Part shown: one piece after another, positions 32,550-41,147 of the stretch
How the letters are laid out: each line of letters begins with the position of its first letter
Numbering within the stretch: the first letter of the stretch is position 1
Assembly: GCA_910575505.1 (NCBI GenBank)
Contig: CAJTFK010000018.1
Span: forward strand, 1-64,000
Source: Oscillospiraceae bacterium
GTDB lineage: Bacteria > Bacillota > Clostridia > Oscillospirales > Oscillospiraceae
Reading direction: 5' to 3'
Length of the DNA stretch: 64,000 bases
Position numbers and translations under genes: made by a program
Notes under the pieces: model-generated
The model's database searches: none
What the model was told of the DNA's origin: nothing
What the model saw: the letters and a program-made list of their open reading frames with translations, nothing else

Positions 32550-33359
32550 TCAGCGCCCGGTTTTTTTCCAGAGCGGCCTGGCCCACACCGGAGCGGAGGC
32601 AGGCTGGAGCGGCTCCGGGCTTTTGGCGGGTCCCACGCCCGCCGTCACGTCCTCCCGGCGCAGGCATCCCGCCTCCCGCAGCGCCGCCAGCAGCCGGCCC
32701 CGGTCCGCCTCCTCCGGCAGGGCCGCCTCTGCTTCCGGAGGCAGGGAGAGAGCCGGCAGGGGCTGGCTTTCGTCGTACAGCCGCAGGACCACCGGGTTGG
32801 CCATGGACAGGTCCCGCCGCAGGTCAAAGAGGACCAGGGCTTCGGCCCCCTCCAGCTGCTCCCTGGAGGGGCCCAGAAGCAGCGACACGCCGTATTCCCG
32901 CCGCAGCTGGCGGCACAGGTCTTCGCCGCCATAGGGCAGGTCCAGCAGGACATAGCGGTGCCGCAGGCACAGCTCTGTCACTGTCCGCACCACCTCGCCG
33001 GTGAGGACCGAGGCCGTCACTGCCACCCGGGCCCCGGCTACCGGCAGCCGTTCCGACTCCAGACCTGCCCGAACCCAGTCCGCCGCCAGGCTTCGGCGGA
33101 GGGCCAGCGTGCCTGTGATTCGCAGACCGCATTTTTCCGGCAGATCCCCATGGGAAAAGTCCGCCGGGGGAACAACCTGGGAAACACCCAGCTTCCGCAG
33201 CCGCCGGGCCGCCGCCAGCAGCCGGCGGCGCCGGACCGCCGGATGGGGGCTTCGGGCGATTTCAACCCACAAAAAGCGGGTCCGCAGCAGGGGGCGTTCC
33301 TCAATCTGTATGCGTTTCTGACCCTTCTGCGGGTCCTTCCAAAGCAGCAAAGCAACCAT
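32550..33359 (-). CDS. Unknown protein downstream of FtsEX-hydrolase genes
   Basis: A 269-residue cytosolic protein with an Arg-rich N-terminal helix (VRRRRLLAAARRLRKLG) and an alpha/beta middle (ARVAVTASVLTGEVVRTVTELCLRHRYVLLDLPYGG) that looks Rossmann-like; no known motif. ATG 33359 is seven nt from a GGGAGG that is the 3' arm of a perfect 9-bp hairpin, which should limit translation. It follows the murein hydrolase gene by 46 nt on the same strand, so is probably in the ftsE-ftsX operon. The C-terminus is proline-rich and disordered. Confidence 0.7.
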   Translation of the reverse strand: MVALLLWKDPQKGQKRIQIEERPLLRTRFLWVEIARSPHPAVRRRRLLAAARRLRKLGVSQVVPPADFSHGDLPEKCGLRITGTLALRRSLAADWVRAGLESERLPVAGARVAVTASVLTGEVVRTVTELCLRHRYVLLDLPYGGEDLCRQLRREYGVSLLLGPSREQLEGAEALVLFDLRRDLSMANPVVLRLYDESQPLPALSLPPEAEAALPEEADRGRLLAALREAGCLRREDVTAGVGPAKSPEPLQPASAPVWARPLWKKTGR

Positions 33360-33366
33360 AATATGA

Positions 33367-33395
33367 CCTCCCGCCTCATGATATGGGGCGGGAGG
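33367..33395 (-). promoter_or_regulatory. Hairpin sequestering a Shine-Dalgarno
   Basis: Perfect 9-bp stem CCTCCCGCC / GGCGGGAGG with an 11-nt loop. On the minus-strand transcript the second arm contains GGGAGG, seven nt from the start codon of the 269-residue unknown protein. No T-tract follows, so a translational lock (thermosensor-like or coupled to upstream ribosomes) is more plausible than termination. Confidence 0.6.
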
Positions 33396-33405
33396 CCGAA
33401 ATATG

Positions 33406-34656
33406 TTATGTTCCGCTGAGGGTGTATCCGGTGAGATAGCCCTTTTTCGGGGCCGCGCCGTCGTTCAGCGGGTTGACGATCTGGTTATTCTCCGTGATTT
33501 CGAAATGCAGATGCGGCCCGGTGGAGTTGCCGGTGGAGCCGGTGACCCCCAGGACGTCGCCCTGGTTTACACGCTGTCCCACAGAGACGGAACGCTTGCT
33601 CATGTGGGCGTAGAGCGTGGAGTTGCCCGGCCCGTGGGACACCACTACATAGTGTCCATAGCTCCTGGAGTACTCGGAGATGATAACGGTGCCCGCCTTG
33701 GCCGCGTAGATGGAACTGGTATAGCCCACCCGGCCGATGTCGGTGCCCTTGTGGTTGGTGGAGCCGATGCCGCCGGGAGAGGCCCGGCCTCCTACGGTGG
33801 AGGTGATATAACGGCTGTTTACCGGCCAGATGTACCCGCCGGGGTTGGACGCGGGAGCCGACTGGCCCGCCGCCGCCAGCCGGGCGGCCTCCTCCTCGGC
33901 CAGCTTCCGGTTCAGCTCCTTGATCTTGGCCTGCACCGCCGCCTCGTCGGCGGAGAGGTCGTCCAGGGCATCCTCCTGTTCCTCCTGCTGCTTGCGGAGC
34001 TGGGCAATCAGGGCGTTGGCCTCCTCGCGGCGGTTGTCCAGGTCCTTTTTCTTCTGCTCCAGCTGGGACTTGGCTTCCTCAGAGGCGGTTTTCTGCCCCT
34101 CCAGGGTGACCTTGGTATCGGCAATTTCCGCCTGAATGACTTTCAGATTTTCGATTACACGCTGGTCATAGTCCATAATCTCGTTGACAATGTCCAGCCG
34201 GCCCAGCAGGTCCGAGAGGCTGTCCGCCCGGAACAGGACGGCCCAGTATTCCGTTTTCCCCTGCTCCTCCATGGCCCGGACCCGCTTGCAGAACAGGGCG
34301 TACTGCTGGGCTTCCCGTTCCTCGGCGTCCGCCAGCTCCTGTTCCGTCTGGGTGATGAGGGCGGCGTAGGTCTCAATTTCCTGTTCGGTGTTGGCGATTT
34401 CGTCCTCGGTGAGGCTGATTTGACCGTCCAGCAGGCGCTTGCGCTCCAAGGTGTTGCTGATGTCGCCGGAGAGCTTGTCCAGCTGGGCCTGAATGTCCTT
34501 TTTCTCCTGGGCCAGGCCCTTGGCGTCGTCCTTCAGCGCGTCGATGTCCGCCTGGGTGACCGCCGCCGCCGGCTGAAGATTGGCCGGCAGCAGGCACAGG
34601 ACCAGGGCCAGCGTCAGAATCCGTCCAAGCCCCTTGATGTTCTTTTTCCGCTTCAT
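33406..34656 (-). CDS. Peptidoglycan hydrolase of the EnvC/PcsB/CwlO type with M23 domain
   Basis: A 416-residue secreted protein: signal peptide (1-32, cleaved near AAAV), a long N-terminal coiled coil (35-260) with the usual mid-turn (EQGKTEYWAVLFRADSLSDLLGRLDIV), and a C-terminal LytM/M23 domain with metal ligands in NHKGTDIG, YAHMS and GPHLHFE. In this family the coiled coil docks on FtsX and FtsEX ATP hydrolysis activates cell-wall cleavage for division or elongation. The gene follows ftsX by 9 nt, which strongly supports that role. Start ATG 34656. Confidence 0.93.
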   Translation of the reverse strand: MKRKKNIKGLGRILTLALVLCLLPANLQPAAAVTQADIDALKDDAKGLAQEKKDIQAQLDKLSGDISNTLERKRLLDGQISLTEDEIANTEQEIETYAALITQTEQELADAEEREAQQYALFCKRVRAMEEQGKTEYWAVLFRADSLSDLLGRLDIVNEIMDYDQRVIENLKVIQAEIADTKVTLEGQKTASEEAKSQLEQKKKDLDNRREEANALIAQLRKQQEEQEDALDDLSADEAAVQAKIKELNRKLAEEEAARLAAAGQSAPASNPGGYIWPVNSRYITSTVGGRASPGGIGSTNHKGTDIGRVGYTSSIYAAKAGTVIISEYSRSYGHYVVVSHGPGNSTLYAHMSKRSVSVGQRVNQGDVLGVTGSTGNSTGPHLHFEITENNQIVNPLNDGAAPKKGYLTGYTLSGT

Positions 34657-34665
34657 ATGCCCTCC

Positions 34666-35553
34666 TCAGACCTGTAAATACTTCCGGATGGCGGAGAGGC
34701 TGCCGCCTACGCCGATCAGAATGCCCGCGCAGCCGAAGGTCAGGGCCACCGGCTTCCAGAGCTGCTGAAAGGGAACCACGTCGATGAGCTGGAGGGCGTC
34801 GTTGGTGCTGACGCCCTTGGACACCGCCTCGTAGAGCATCCATTGCAGGAAGAAGGCGATGGTGGAGCCCAGCAGGCCCAGCAAAAAGCCCTCATACACA
34901 AAGGGCCAGCGGATGAAACCGTTGGTGGCGCCCACCATCCGCATGATGGCGATTTCCTCCCGGCGGTCAAAGGTGGTGAGACGGATGGTGTTGGAGATGA
35001 TGAACAGGGAGACGATGAAGAGAATGGCAATCAGGGCGATGCAGACCACCGAGGCCACATTCCGCACGGTGATGAAGCCCCCGGCCACGTCCTCATAGGC
35101 GTTGATGCCGCCGATGCCCTGGGTGTTCCGCACCTGCTCCACCGTCTGGGAAATCAGCTCCAGATCGTCAATTTTCAGGGAAAACCGGTCCCGCAGAATT
35201 TCCGGGTCCAGGTCCTTGAAATACTCCTCGTCCGGATAGTCCTCCAGGAATTTTTCCATAGCCTCCTCCCGGCTGATGAACGTCACCGAGGTCACATTGG
35301 GCACGGCCCCCAGCGTCTTTTCCAGGGCCTTGATCTGCTGGTCCGTACAGTCCTCCTCGATAAAGGCCAGGATTTCGTTCTCCTGCTCCAGGTCTGCCAG
35401 AAGGGCGTTGGCGTTTACCGCCACCAGGGAAAAGGTGCCCATAATCAGCAGACAGGCCACGGTGATGCCGATGGCGGCAAAGCTCATGAAGCCGTGGCTG
35501 AACATGTTGGACAGCCCCTCGTGGACAAAATATCCGAAATTGTGTTTACCCAT
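34666..35553 (-). CDS. ftsX: Cell-division ABC protein FtsX
   Basis: A 295-residue four-helix membrane protein with a large extracellular loop: N-terminal EGLSNMFSHGFMSFAAIGITVACL, loop (about 60-175) with PNVTSVTFISREEAMEKF, and the C-terminal three helices with RREEIAIMRMVGATNGFIRWPF, a family signature (fragments quoted). ATG 35553 has GGGAGG eight nt upstream and overlaps ftsE by 8 nt. The 34 extra residues of the longer frame lack a ribosome site. It transmits ATP-driven signals from FtsE to the hydrolase encoded next. Confidence 0.95.
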   Translation of the reverse strand: MGKHNFGYFVHEGLSNMFSHGFMSFAAIGITVACLLIMGTFSLVAVNANALLADLEQENEILAFIEEDCTDQQIKALEKTLGAVPNVTSVTFISREEAMEKFLEDYPDEEYFKDLDPEILRDRFSLKIDDLELISQTVEQVRNTQGIGGINAYEDVAGGFITVRNVASVVCIALIAILFIVSLFIISNTIRLTTFDRREEIAIMRMVGATNGFIRWPFVYEGFLLGLLGSTIAFFLQWMLYEAVSKGVSTNDALQLIDVVPFQQLWKPVALTFGCAGILIGVGGSLSAIRKYLQV

Positions 35554-36259
35554 GGATATGTCCTCCCACATAGCGGCCCACGCTGTCGTTGATGACCCGC
35601 CCGGAATCAATGGTGATGACCCGCTTGCCGAACCGGTCCACCAGATCTTTTTCATGAGTCACCACCACCATGGTGGTGCCCAGCTCGTTGATTTTCACCA
35701 GCAGGTCCATCAGCTCCAGGGACCGCTCCGGGTCCAGGTTGCCGGTGGGCTCGTCGGCAATGATGGTGTCCGGGTTGTTCACCAGGGCCCGGGCAATGGC
35801 CACCCGCTGCTGCTCGCCGCCGGAGAGCTCATTGGGGTAGCTGTGGGCCTTGTCCTCCAGACCCACCAGCTCCAGGACATAGGGAATCCGCTGGCGGCTC
35901 TCCCTGGCGGAGGCCCCCACTGCGCGCATGACAAAGGCCAGGTTGTCATAAACCGTTTTCTTGTCAATCAGGCGGAAGTCCTGGAAAATAACCCCCAGCG
36001 TCCGGCGCATCAGGGGAATCTGCCGCTCGGAGATATTCCGGGTGGAAAAGCCGTTGACCCGCACCCGGCCCACGCTGGGCTCCACCTCGCCGGTGAGGAG
36101 CTTGATAATGGTGGACTTGCCGGAGCCGGAGGGCCCCACCAGAAAGACGAATTCGCCGGGACGGATTCTCAGCGAGATCCCCCGGACGGCCTTCGTCCCA
36201 TTTTCATAGGTCATTTCCACGTCCTTGAGCTCGATGACTGCGGATTCTGATTCTACCAT
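35546..36259 (-). CDS. ftsE: Cell-division ATP-binding protein FtsE
   Basis: A 237-residue ABC ATPase: Walker [11 protein letters not shown]-loop VIFQDFRLI, signature [14 protein letters not shown], Walker [13 protein letters not shown] and switch His in VVTHEKDL. Highly similar in layout to FtsE/LolD ATPases; the adjacent ftsX fixes the call. ATG 36259 has GGGAGG seven nt upstream. First gene of the ftsE-ftsX-hydrolase operon. Confidence 0.95.
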   Translation of the reverse strand: MVESESAVIELKDVEMTYENGTKAVRGISLRIRPGEFVFLVGPSGSGKSTIIKLLTGEVEPSVGRVRVNGFSTRNISERQIPLMRRTLGVIFQDFRLIDKKTVYDNLAFVMRAVGASARESRQRIPYVLELVGLEDKAHSYPNELSGGEQQRVAIARALVNNPDTIIADEPTGNLDPERSLELMDLLVKINELGTTMVVVTHEKDLVDRFGKRVITIDSGRVINDSVGRYVGGHIHG

Positions 36260-36350
36260 ACGGGCACCTCCCATTGCTGTCGGAAAAGGGCGGCGGCGGA
36301 CCGGCGGGCTGTCCCCGGCCGGCAGCCGACAAAATTCCATAATAAACACC

Positions 36351-36379
36351 ATTATATATGGTTTTCCGCCCCAATGCAA
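36351..36379 (-). promoter_or_regulatory. ftsEX operon promoter
   Basis: Minus-strand TTGCAT (36379-36374), 17-nt spacer, TATAAT (36356-36351), about 90 nt before ftsE. The 400-nt divergent spacer to the DUF2695 gene otherwise holds only the opposite promoter at 36573. Confidence 0.75.
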
Positions 36380-36572
36380 CAAGAGAATCGTTTTCTTTTT
36401 CAGTTTCCGGTTTTTTCATGTATCCAGGACGGAAACGGGGCCATGCAAACTACTGCAATAGTGTAGAGAAAACTTTACCACAGGGACGGCTGTTTGTCAA
36501 GCGGCGGAGCGGGCTGTCCCTTTTAGGAAACATGCTGCTGCCTGAAAAGTCCGGCGATTTTACAAAAGCACC

Positions 36573-36601
36573 TTGAACGGGACCAAGCGCTATGATAAGA
36601 T
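36573..36601 (+). promoter_or_regulatory. Promoter for DUF2695 gene
   Basis: TTGAAC (36573-36578), 17-nt spacer, TAAGAT (36596-36601), about 60 nt before ATG 36663. Confidence 0.6.
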
Positions 36602-36662
36602 CAGGGCAATCAATTCGAGATTTTCAGGGATTTGATTCATTAAAAGGAGAAGGAAGTGCCAT

Positions 36663-36956
36663 ATGGACAAAGCAGAAAAGAAACGGTTGCTGAAAAATTG
36701 GAAGAATGCTGAAAAAGAAAAGTTTGAATCCACACTTCCCGTTCCAAGAGAAACATTTGAAAAGCTTTTCGATTATGTAGATGGCTGCCTGGACACCGCT
36801 GGGTGCAGTCACGATTTGAGATTTACTGTTGAATTTTTAAATAACCATCAAATCCCATTAGAGCCTGTTGTGGAATTCCTGCAAAAAAATGGCGGATATT
36901 GCGATTGCGAAGTGCTTATGAATGTTGAAGATAAATTGAAAAACTGTTTGTTTTAA
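36663..36956 (+). CDS. DUF2695 domain protein
   Basis: A 97-residue cytosolic protein matching DUF2695: LPVPRETFEKLFDYVDGCLDTAGCSHDLRFTVEFL and the hallmark GGYCDCEVLMNVEDKL (fragments). The conserved Cys/His residues may bind metal or form a fold core; function unknown. The gene is clearly AT-richer than its neighbours, with codons such as AAA, GAA and TTT, suggesting acquisition. AAGGAAG/AGGAG lies six to thirteen nt upstream of the ATG. Confidence 0.85.
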   Translation: MDKAEKKRLLKNWKNAEKEKFESTLPVPRETFEKLFDYVDGCLDTAGCSHDLRFTVEFLNNHQIPLEPVVEFLQKNGGYCDCEVLMNVEDKLKNCLF

Positions 36957-36968
36957 GTGTGAGGCACA

Positions 36969-36997
36969 TTGATATGACAGGGGTCTTGTGTTATAAT
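36969..36997 (+). promoter_or_regulatory. Promoter for GNAT gene
   Basis: TTGATA (36969-36974), 17-nt spacer, TATAAT (36992-36997), about 35 nt before ATG 37033. Confidence 0.75.
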
Positions 36998-37032
36998 CGG
37001 TTCAACAAATCTTTAGTTGTGAGGCGCCAGCG

Positions 37033-37578
37033 ATGAAATATCATAAGGTGATACGGCTGAAAAACGGGATTGAATGCTGCTTGAGAAACGGAACCGAATG
37101 TGACGGTCAAGCCGTACTTGATCACTTTCATTTGACACATGGAGAGACCGATTATTTACTGACCTATCCAGACGAGAATTGCTTTGATGTTATGCAGGAA
37201 AGCCAATTCCTGAAAGAGAAATCCGAAAGTAAAAATGAAATCGAAATCGTTGCCGTAGTCAATCATGCAGTGGTGGGAACCGCTGGGGTTGAAGCAGTGG
37301 GGAAAAAACATAAGGTGCGGCATCGCGCCGAATTGGGCATCAGTGTAGCTAAAGAATTTTGGGGACTGGGGATTGGACAGGCGTTGACGGCAGCGTGCAT
37401 TGAATGTGCAAGGGCTGCGGGATATATCCAGCTTGAGCTGAGTGCGGTTGCCGGCAATGCAAGAGCGTTATCCATGTATAAAAAAGCCGGATTTGTTGAA
37501 TATGGCAGAAATCCCAAAGGCTTTCATTCCCGACTGGCGGGATTTCAAGAAGTTATTCATATGAGACTGGAATTATGA
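37033..37578 (+). CDS. GNAT-family N-acetyltransferase (AT-rich accessory gene)
   Basis: A 181-residue RimI/RimL-like acetyltransferase: LGISVAKEFWGLGIGQALTAACIECARAAGY carries the acetyl-CoA loop (GLGIGQ) and ELSAVAGNARALSMYKKAGFVEYG is the classic C-terminal motif (fragments quoted). ATG 37033 has GAGG eight nt upstream. It is AT-richer than the core genome and lies in the small accessory patch. Substrate unknown; relatives acetylate small amines, antibiotics or ribosomal proteins. Confidence 0.88.
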   Translation: MKYHKVIRLKNGIECCLRNGTECDGQAVLDHFHLTHGETDYLLTYPDENCFDVMQESQFLKEKSESKNEIEIVAVVNHAVVGTAGVEAVGKKHKVRHRAELGISVAKEFWGLGIGQALTAACIECARAAGYIQLELSAVAGNARALSMYKKAGFVEYGRNPKGFHSRLAGFQEVIHMRLEL

Positions 37579-37602
37579 TATGTGTATAAGCTCCAGTTTA
37601 TT

Positions 37603-37638
37603 GGGCAGCCATCCATGAACGGGCGGCTGCCTGTTTTG
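37603..37638 (+). terminator. Probable terminator of the GNAT gene
   Basis: GGCAGCC (37604-37610) pairs with GGCTGCC (37625-37631), followed by TGTTTTGG, 25 nt past the stop. Confidence 0.5.
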
Positions 37639-37822
37639 GATAGTTTAACGAATGGTTTGGTGAAGCCGCGTTCAGCAGCACCCGTCTGAAAAGGGAGGAG
37701 GAGGCTCTGCCCGGCCTCTTCTGCGCAAAGGTTCAGGCAGCTATCCAGGACGGATAACTGCCCGATCGGCTGGAAGTAAAAGGACTTCTCAAGGGACAGC
37801 GGAATGATTTCAGCAGATTTGC

Positions 37823-38179
37823 TCACTCAATTGGCAGATTATGCTGCTTCAAAAAAGAGAGCTTATCCCAATAGCCCCGCTGGAACAGAATTTTTCCATT
37901 TACGACCTGGAAAAAGCCGCATCCCCGGAGCCCCAGGGGGTCGCGCCACTCAAGAATCGCCCACTGCCCGTCTTCAAATATATGCTCTGTAATAGCCGTC
38001 ATATCCGCAGAGGCAAATTCTTCTGTGAACATTGCCCGGATTGCCTCGATTCCTGTAACAGGGTCATTTGCTACCTGATGGTTTATGGCGTTTTCATGAT
38101 AAAGGCTTGTAATTGCCTCCACATCATGGAGATTGAAGGCGTCTACCCACTTGCATACCACTTCTTTCGGCCGCAGCAT
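37823..38179 (-). CDS. SnoaL/NTF2-like fold protein
   Basis: A 118-residue protein with the NTF2-like pattern: VVCKWVDAFNLHDVEAITSLYHENAINHQVANDPVTG at the start, FEDGQWAILEWRDP in the middle and a C-terminal LFQRGYWDKLSF (fragments). Such proteins are small polyketide-cyclase-like enzymes or binding folds; no specific function can be given. ATG 38179 has AAGGG eight nt upstream and a good promoter precedes it. The 245 nt between it and the GNAT gene hold only a GNAT terminator and an unexplained open frame. Confidence 0.8.
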   Translation of the reverse strand: MLRPKEVVCKWVDAFNLHDVEAITSLYHENAINHQVANDPVTGIEAIRAMFTEEFASADMTAITEHIFEDGQWAILEWRDPLGLRGCGFFQVVNGKILFQRGYWDKLSFLKQHNLPIE

Positions 38180-38227
38180 ACGATCTACCCTTTCTGTGTT
38201 TGTTTCGATTCCTTATCTGCTGTGTCC

Positions 38228-38256
38228 ATGATATCACACGCATGTTCAAAGTTCAA
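38228..38256 (-). promoter_or_regulatory. Promoter for SnoaL-like gene
   Basis: Minus-strand TTGAAC (38256-38251), 17-nt spacer, TATCAT (38233-38228), about 50 nt before the ATG. Confidence 0.65.
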
Positions 38257-38423
38257 GGGAATCGGGGCATCCTCCCGCGCAGTGCATCAGGCGGCGGAGC
38301 CGCCCGGTCCGTCCCCCGGATTCCGGCGGCCCCTGGAAAAATCGCTTTATTGGATTTTCCCGAATCATGCAAACCACACCGGAGGTTCCCTGAAGGGAAA
38401 TGACGCGAAGAAGGGACGCGAAG

Positions 38424-38448
38424 AAGGGACCCGGCCGGGTCCCTTTTG
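38424..38448. terminator. 22-bp palindromic terminator after the CdaR-type gene
   Basis: AAGGGACCCGG followed immediately by its exact complement CCGGGTCCCTT; TTTTG follows on the plus side. Directly upstream the 13-mer GCGAAGAAGGGAC is repeated twice in tandem. It lies about 15 nt past the minus-strand regulator stop. Confidence 0.6.
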
Positions 38449-38464
38449 ACTGCTGCCGGGCCGC

Positions 38465-39556
38465 TCAGGAGTCGATGCCCCGGGAAGTCAGATACTTCTT
38501 GACCATCAGGGCCACCTTGAAGGTAATGGCGTCGTCGAACTCCCGGAGGTCCAGGCCTGTCAGCTTCTTGATTTTCTCCAGCCGGTAGACCAGGGTATTC
38601 CGGTGGACAAAGAGCTTCCGGGCGGTTTCGGAGACGTTCAGGTTGTTCTCGAAGAAGCGGTGGATGGTGAACAGGGTTTCCTTGTCCAGGGCGTCGATGG
38701 GATTCTTCTTGAAAACCTCCTGGAGGAACATCTCGCAGAGGGTGGTGGGCAGCTGGTAAATCAGGCGGCCGATTCCCAGGTTTTCATAGTTGATGACATA
38801 TTTTTCCGTGTCAAAGACCTTGCCCACGTCAATGGAGATCTGGGCCTCCTTATAGGATTTTGCCAGGTCCCGCAGGTGGGTGGCGATGGTGCCGATGCCC
38901 ACCACAACGGTGCTCTCGCTGCCGGAGCGGAGACTTTCCTCAATGGAGGAGGCGATTTTGTTCAGCTCCCGGAAGCCGGCGCCCTCGGGCATCTGCCGGA
39001 CCAGAACCACGTCGCCCTCACCGATGTTGAGAACGAAATCGTTCTGCCGGTCGGGGAACATGGACTGCACCACGTCGGTGGGCACGGACTCGCCCTTTTT
39101 CAGGGAGCGGATTGCGAAGACGCCCCGGGCCACATCGGCGGTGACCCGCAGCTCCTTGGCCCGCATGTAAATATCCCCCAGCATGATGTTGTCGGAGATG
39201 ATGTCCTTGATAAAGGAGCCCCGGTCGTGCTTTTCCTCATAATAGGACTTGGCGGCGTTCAGAGCCACCGTGGCCACGGAACAGACGGCCTTGCTGACGT
39301 CGTTTTCTCCGAAGGCGAAGGCGGCATAGTCAAACTGATTGCCCCAGCCGCTGAGGGCCTTGAAGGTTTTGCCGTCGGAGGAGATCAGGGCTCCGGAGGC
39401 GTTGTTTACCACCGGGACATACTCCGTCCAGCGCTGCCCGATCAGGGACAGCTCGCTGCATGCGATCACGATGCCCTCGCTGTCGATGACGCCGATGGTC
39501 CGATCTGTGTTTTCCTTTAATTGCAGCACCACGTTTTGATAAATTCTCCCAGACAT
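38465..39556 (-). CDS. CdaR/PucR-type transcriptional regulator
   Basis: A 363-residue regulator with an N-terminal sugar-diacid-recognition-like domain (LKENTDRTIGVIDSEGIVIACSE), a central GGDEF-like degenerate domain (VVVGIGTIATHLRDLAKSYKEAQIS) and a C-terminal PucR-type helix-turn-helix (NLNVSETARKLFVHRNTLVYRLEKIKKLTG; fragments). Start ATG 39556 is eight nt from AGGAGG; the ATG six nt upstream is too close. Its target and effector are unknown; no sugar-acid catabolic genes are adjacent. In clostridia orphan CdaR regulators of this length often control central metabolism (recalled). Confidence 0.88.
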   Translation of the reverse strand: MSGRIYQNVVLQLKENTDRTIGVIDSEGIVIACSELSLIGQRWTEYVPVVNNASGALISSDGKTFKALSGWGNQFDYAAFAFGENDVSKAVCSVATVALNAAKSYYEEKHDRGSFIKDIISDNIMLGDIYMRAKELRVTADVARGVFAIRSLKKGESVPTDVVQSMFPDRQNDFVLNIGEGDVVLVRQMPEGAGFRELNKIASSIEESLRSGSESTVVVGIGTIATHLRDLAKSYKEAQISIDVGKVFDTEKYVINYENLGIGRLIYQLPTTLCEMFLQEVFKKNPIDALDKETLFTIHRFFENNLNVSETARKLFVHRNTLVYRLEKIKKLTGLDLREFDDAITFKVALMVKKYLTSRGIDS

Positions 39557-39614
39557 GGTCATCCTCCTCAGCAAAATTTACAGGGGAAACCTTGTGTATT
39601 TTGTCAATGGCACT

Positions 39615-39643
39615 ATTATATCGGCATTTTCTCCAAAAAGCAA
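39615..39643 (-). promoter_or_regulatory. Promoter of the CdaR-type gene
   Basis: Minus-strand TTGCTT (39643-39638), 17-nt spacer, TATAAT (39620-39615). Confidence 0.75.
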
Positions 39644-39711
39644 GATGTTTTTTCTTTTTTCAACAAAAAAACCTTTCAGTTTTTGGTTAGTATTCGGGCT
39701 TTTTCTAGGAA

Positions 39712-40443
39712 CTACACAAGTGTCCGGAGTTTTTCCATCTCTTCCTCGGTCAAAAAGCGAAACGCTCCCCGCGGGAGGCTCCGATCCAGCTCCAGGCTGC
39801 CCATCCGGACCCGTTCCAGGTACAGAACCGGCGCGCCCCGTGCCGCCAGCATCCGTTTGACCTGGTGGAATTTTCCTTCCCGGAGGGTAATCAGGACCTC
39901 GCTGGTTTCGCCGGAAGTCAGAATCTCCAGCCTGGCCGGGAGGCAGACCAGGCCGTCCTCCAGAGTCAGGCCCGCCGCCAGAGCCCGGCGGTCCGCCTCA
40001 GCCAGACGCCCGGCGGCCCGGGCATAGTAGACCTTGTCCACGTGGCGTTTCGGGGAGAGAAGGGCGTGGGCCAGTCCGCCCTCGTTGGTCAGCAGCAGAA
40101 GACCCTCGGTGTCCTTGTCCAGCCGCCCCACGGGGAACAGCCCCTGCCGCCGGAGCTCCTGGGGCAGCAGGTCCAGCACGGTTTTTCCCCGCCCGTCCTC
40201 TGTGGCGGAGAGGACGCCGGCGGGCTTGTTCAGCATCAGCCAGGTATAGCGCCGGTAGCCCAGGGGCTGGCCGTCCACCAGAATGGAGGCGGTCTCCGGG
40301 TCCGCCTTGTCCTCAGCGGAGCGGGCAGGCTGGCCGTCTACCGTCACCCGGCCCCGGCGGACCAGCTCCCGGACCTCCCGCCGGGTCCATTTTCCTGTGG
40401 AGGCGATGAGTTTGTCCAGCCGCTGGGGCTTTAGCCTCTCCAT
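39712..40443 (-). CDS. 16S rRNA pseudouridine synthase, RsuA type
   Basis: A 243-residue pseudouridine synthase with an N-terminal S4 RNA-binding domain (RLDKLIASTGKWTRREVRELVRRGRVTVDG), the KPAGVLSATEDGRGKTVLDLLP segment and the catalytic GRLDKDTEGLLLLTN, where Asp is the nucleophile (fragments). Length and the KPAGxxSA... stretch favour RsuA (U516 of 16S) over RluB/RluE, but paralogues cannot be excluded. ATG 40443 has GGAGGAG eight nt upstream. It precedes the CdaR-type gene on the same strand, 155 nt away. Confidence 0.9.
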   Translation of the reverse strand: MERLKPQRLDKLIASTGKWTRREVRELVRRGRVTVDGQPARSAEDKADPETASILVDGQPLGYRRYTWLMLNKPAGVLSATEDGRGKTVLDLLPQELRRQGLFPVGRLDKDTEGLLLLTNEGGLAHALLSPKRHVDKVYYARAAGRLAEADRRALAAGLTLEDGLVCLPARLEILTSGETSEVLITLREGKFHQVKRMLAARGAPVLYLERVRMGSLELDRSLPRGAFRFLTEEEMEKLRTLV

Positions 40444-40648
40444 GGGCGTTCTCCTCCTGTGTTTGTTGTGTTTCTGCGTCTCAGGGACGCTTTCAGTTCT
40501 ATGATATCACAGACCAGGCGATATTTGAAGAGAAATGAAGGGAAAAGGCTTCAAAAATTCACAGGGCGGGAAAAGAGGGCCGGAGGCGGACAAATCCTGT
40601 ATCATAAATTGTTCCGGACACGAATAAGAAGAGACAGGAGGGATGAAT

Positions 40649-41125
40649 ATGTTGATTTGGACAGCCAAATTTTCCAAAAAGAAAGCCGCGGCCGCCGTGA
40701 TTTTCATGGGCGTGGTAATGGCCGTGCTGATTGTGCTGATGGGCCGCACGCCGGAGGAGGCGGAGACGCCCCGTCCTCAGCTGACCAGCAACGTCCAGCG
40801 GGTGGAGTATCTTCGGTCCCTGGGATGGGAGGTAGAGGAGGAGCCCATTGAAACTCTTCAGTTCCTGTTTCCTGAAAAGCTGGAAGAGCCCTATTTATCC
40901 TATAATGAACTCCAGCTGCCCCAGGGCTTCGATCTGAGAGAGTGCCTGGGGCGGCAGGTGTCCCGCTATACCTATGCCGTCCTCAACCATCCCAGCCGGG
41001 CGGAGGGGGTACAGGCCAATCTGTATCTCTGCGAGGGCGTTCCCGCCGCCGGGGATCTCTTCTGCCCCGGCTCCGGGGGCTTTCAGGACCCCTTGATTCC
41101 CGGCGGGACGGAGGAAGGGCGGTAG
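40649..41125 (+). CDS. DUF4830 membrane-anchored protein
   Basis: A 158-residue protein with one N-terminal membrane helix (about 14-32, AAVIFMGVVMAVLIVLM) and an extracytoplasmic DUF4830 domain: NVQRVEYLRSLGWEVEEEPIE, FPEKLEEPYLSYNELQLPQGFDL and the C-terminal SRAEGVQANLYLCEGVPAAGDL (fragments). Such proteins are common in clostridia and of unknown function. The ATG at 40649 is seven nt from AGGAGG; the ATG at 40643 overlaps it. Confidence 0.85.
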   Translation: MLIWTAKFSKKKAAAAVIFMGVVMAVLIVLMGRTPEEAETPRPQLTSNVQRVEYLRSLGWEVEEEPIETLQFLFPEKLEEPYLSYNELQLPQGFDLRECLGRQVSRYTYAVLNHPSRAEGVQANLYLCEGVPAAGDLFCPGSGGFQDPLIPGGTEEGR

Positions 41126-41147
41126 GCAGGTCCGGAGGGAGGAGAAC

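Noticed and set aside
37557-37826. 90-codon minus-strand ORF between GNAT and SnoaL-like genes
   Set aside because: No ribosome site with good spacing and overlaps the GNAT terminator.
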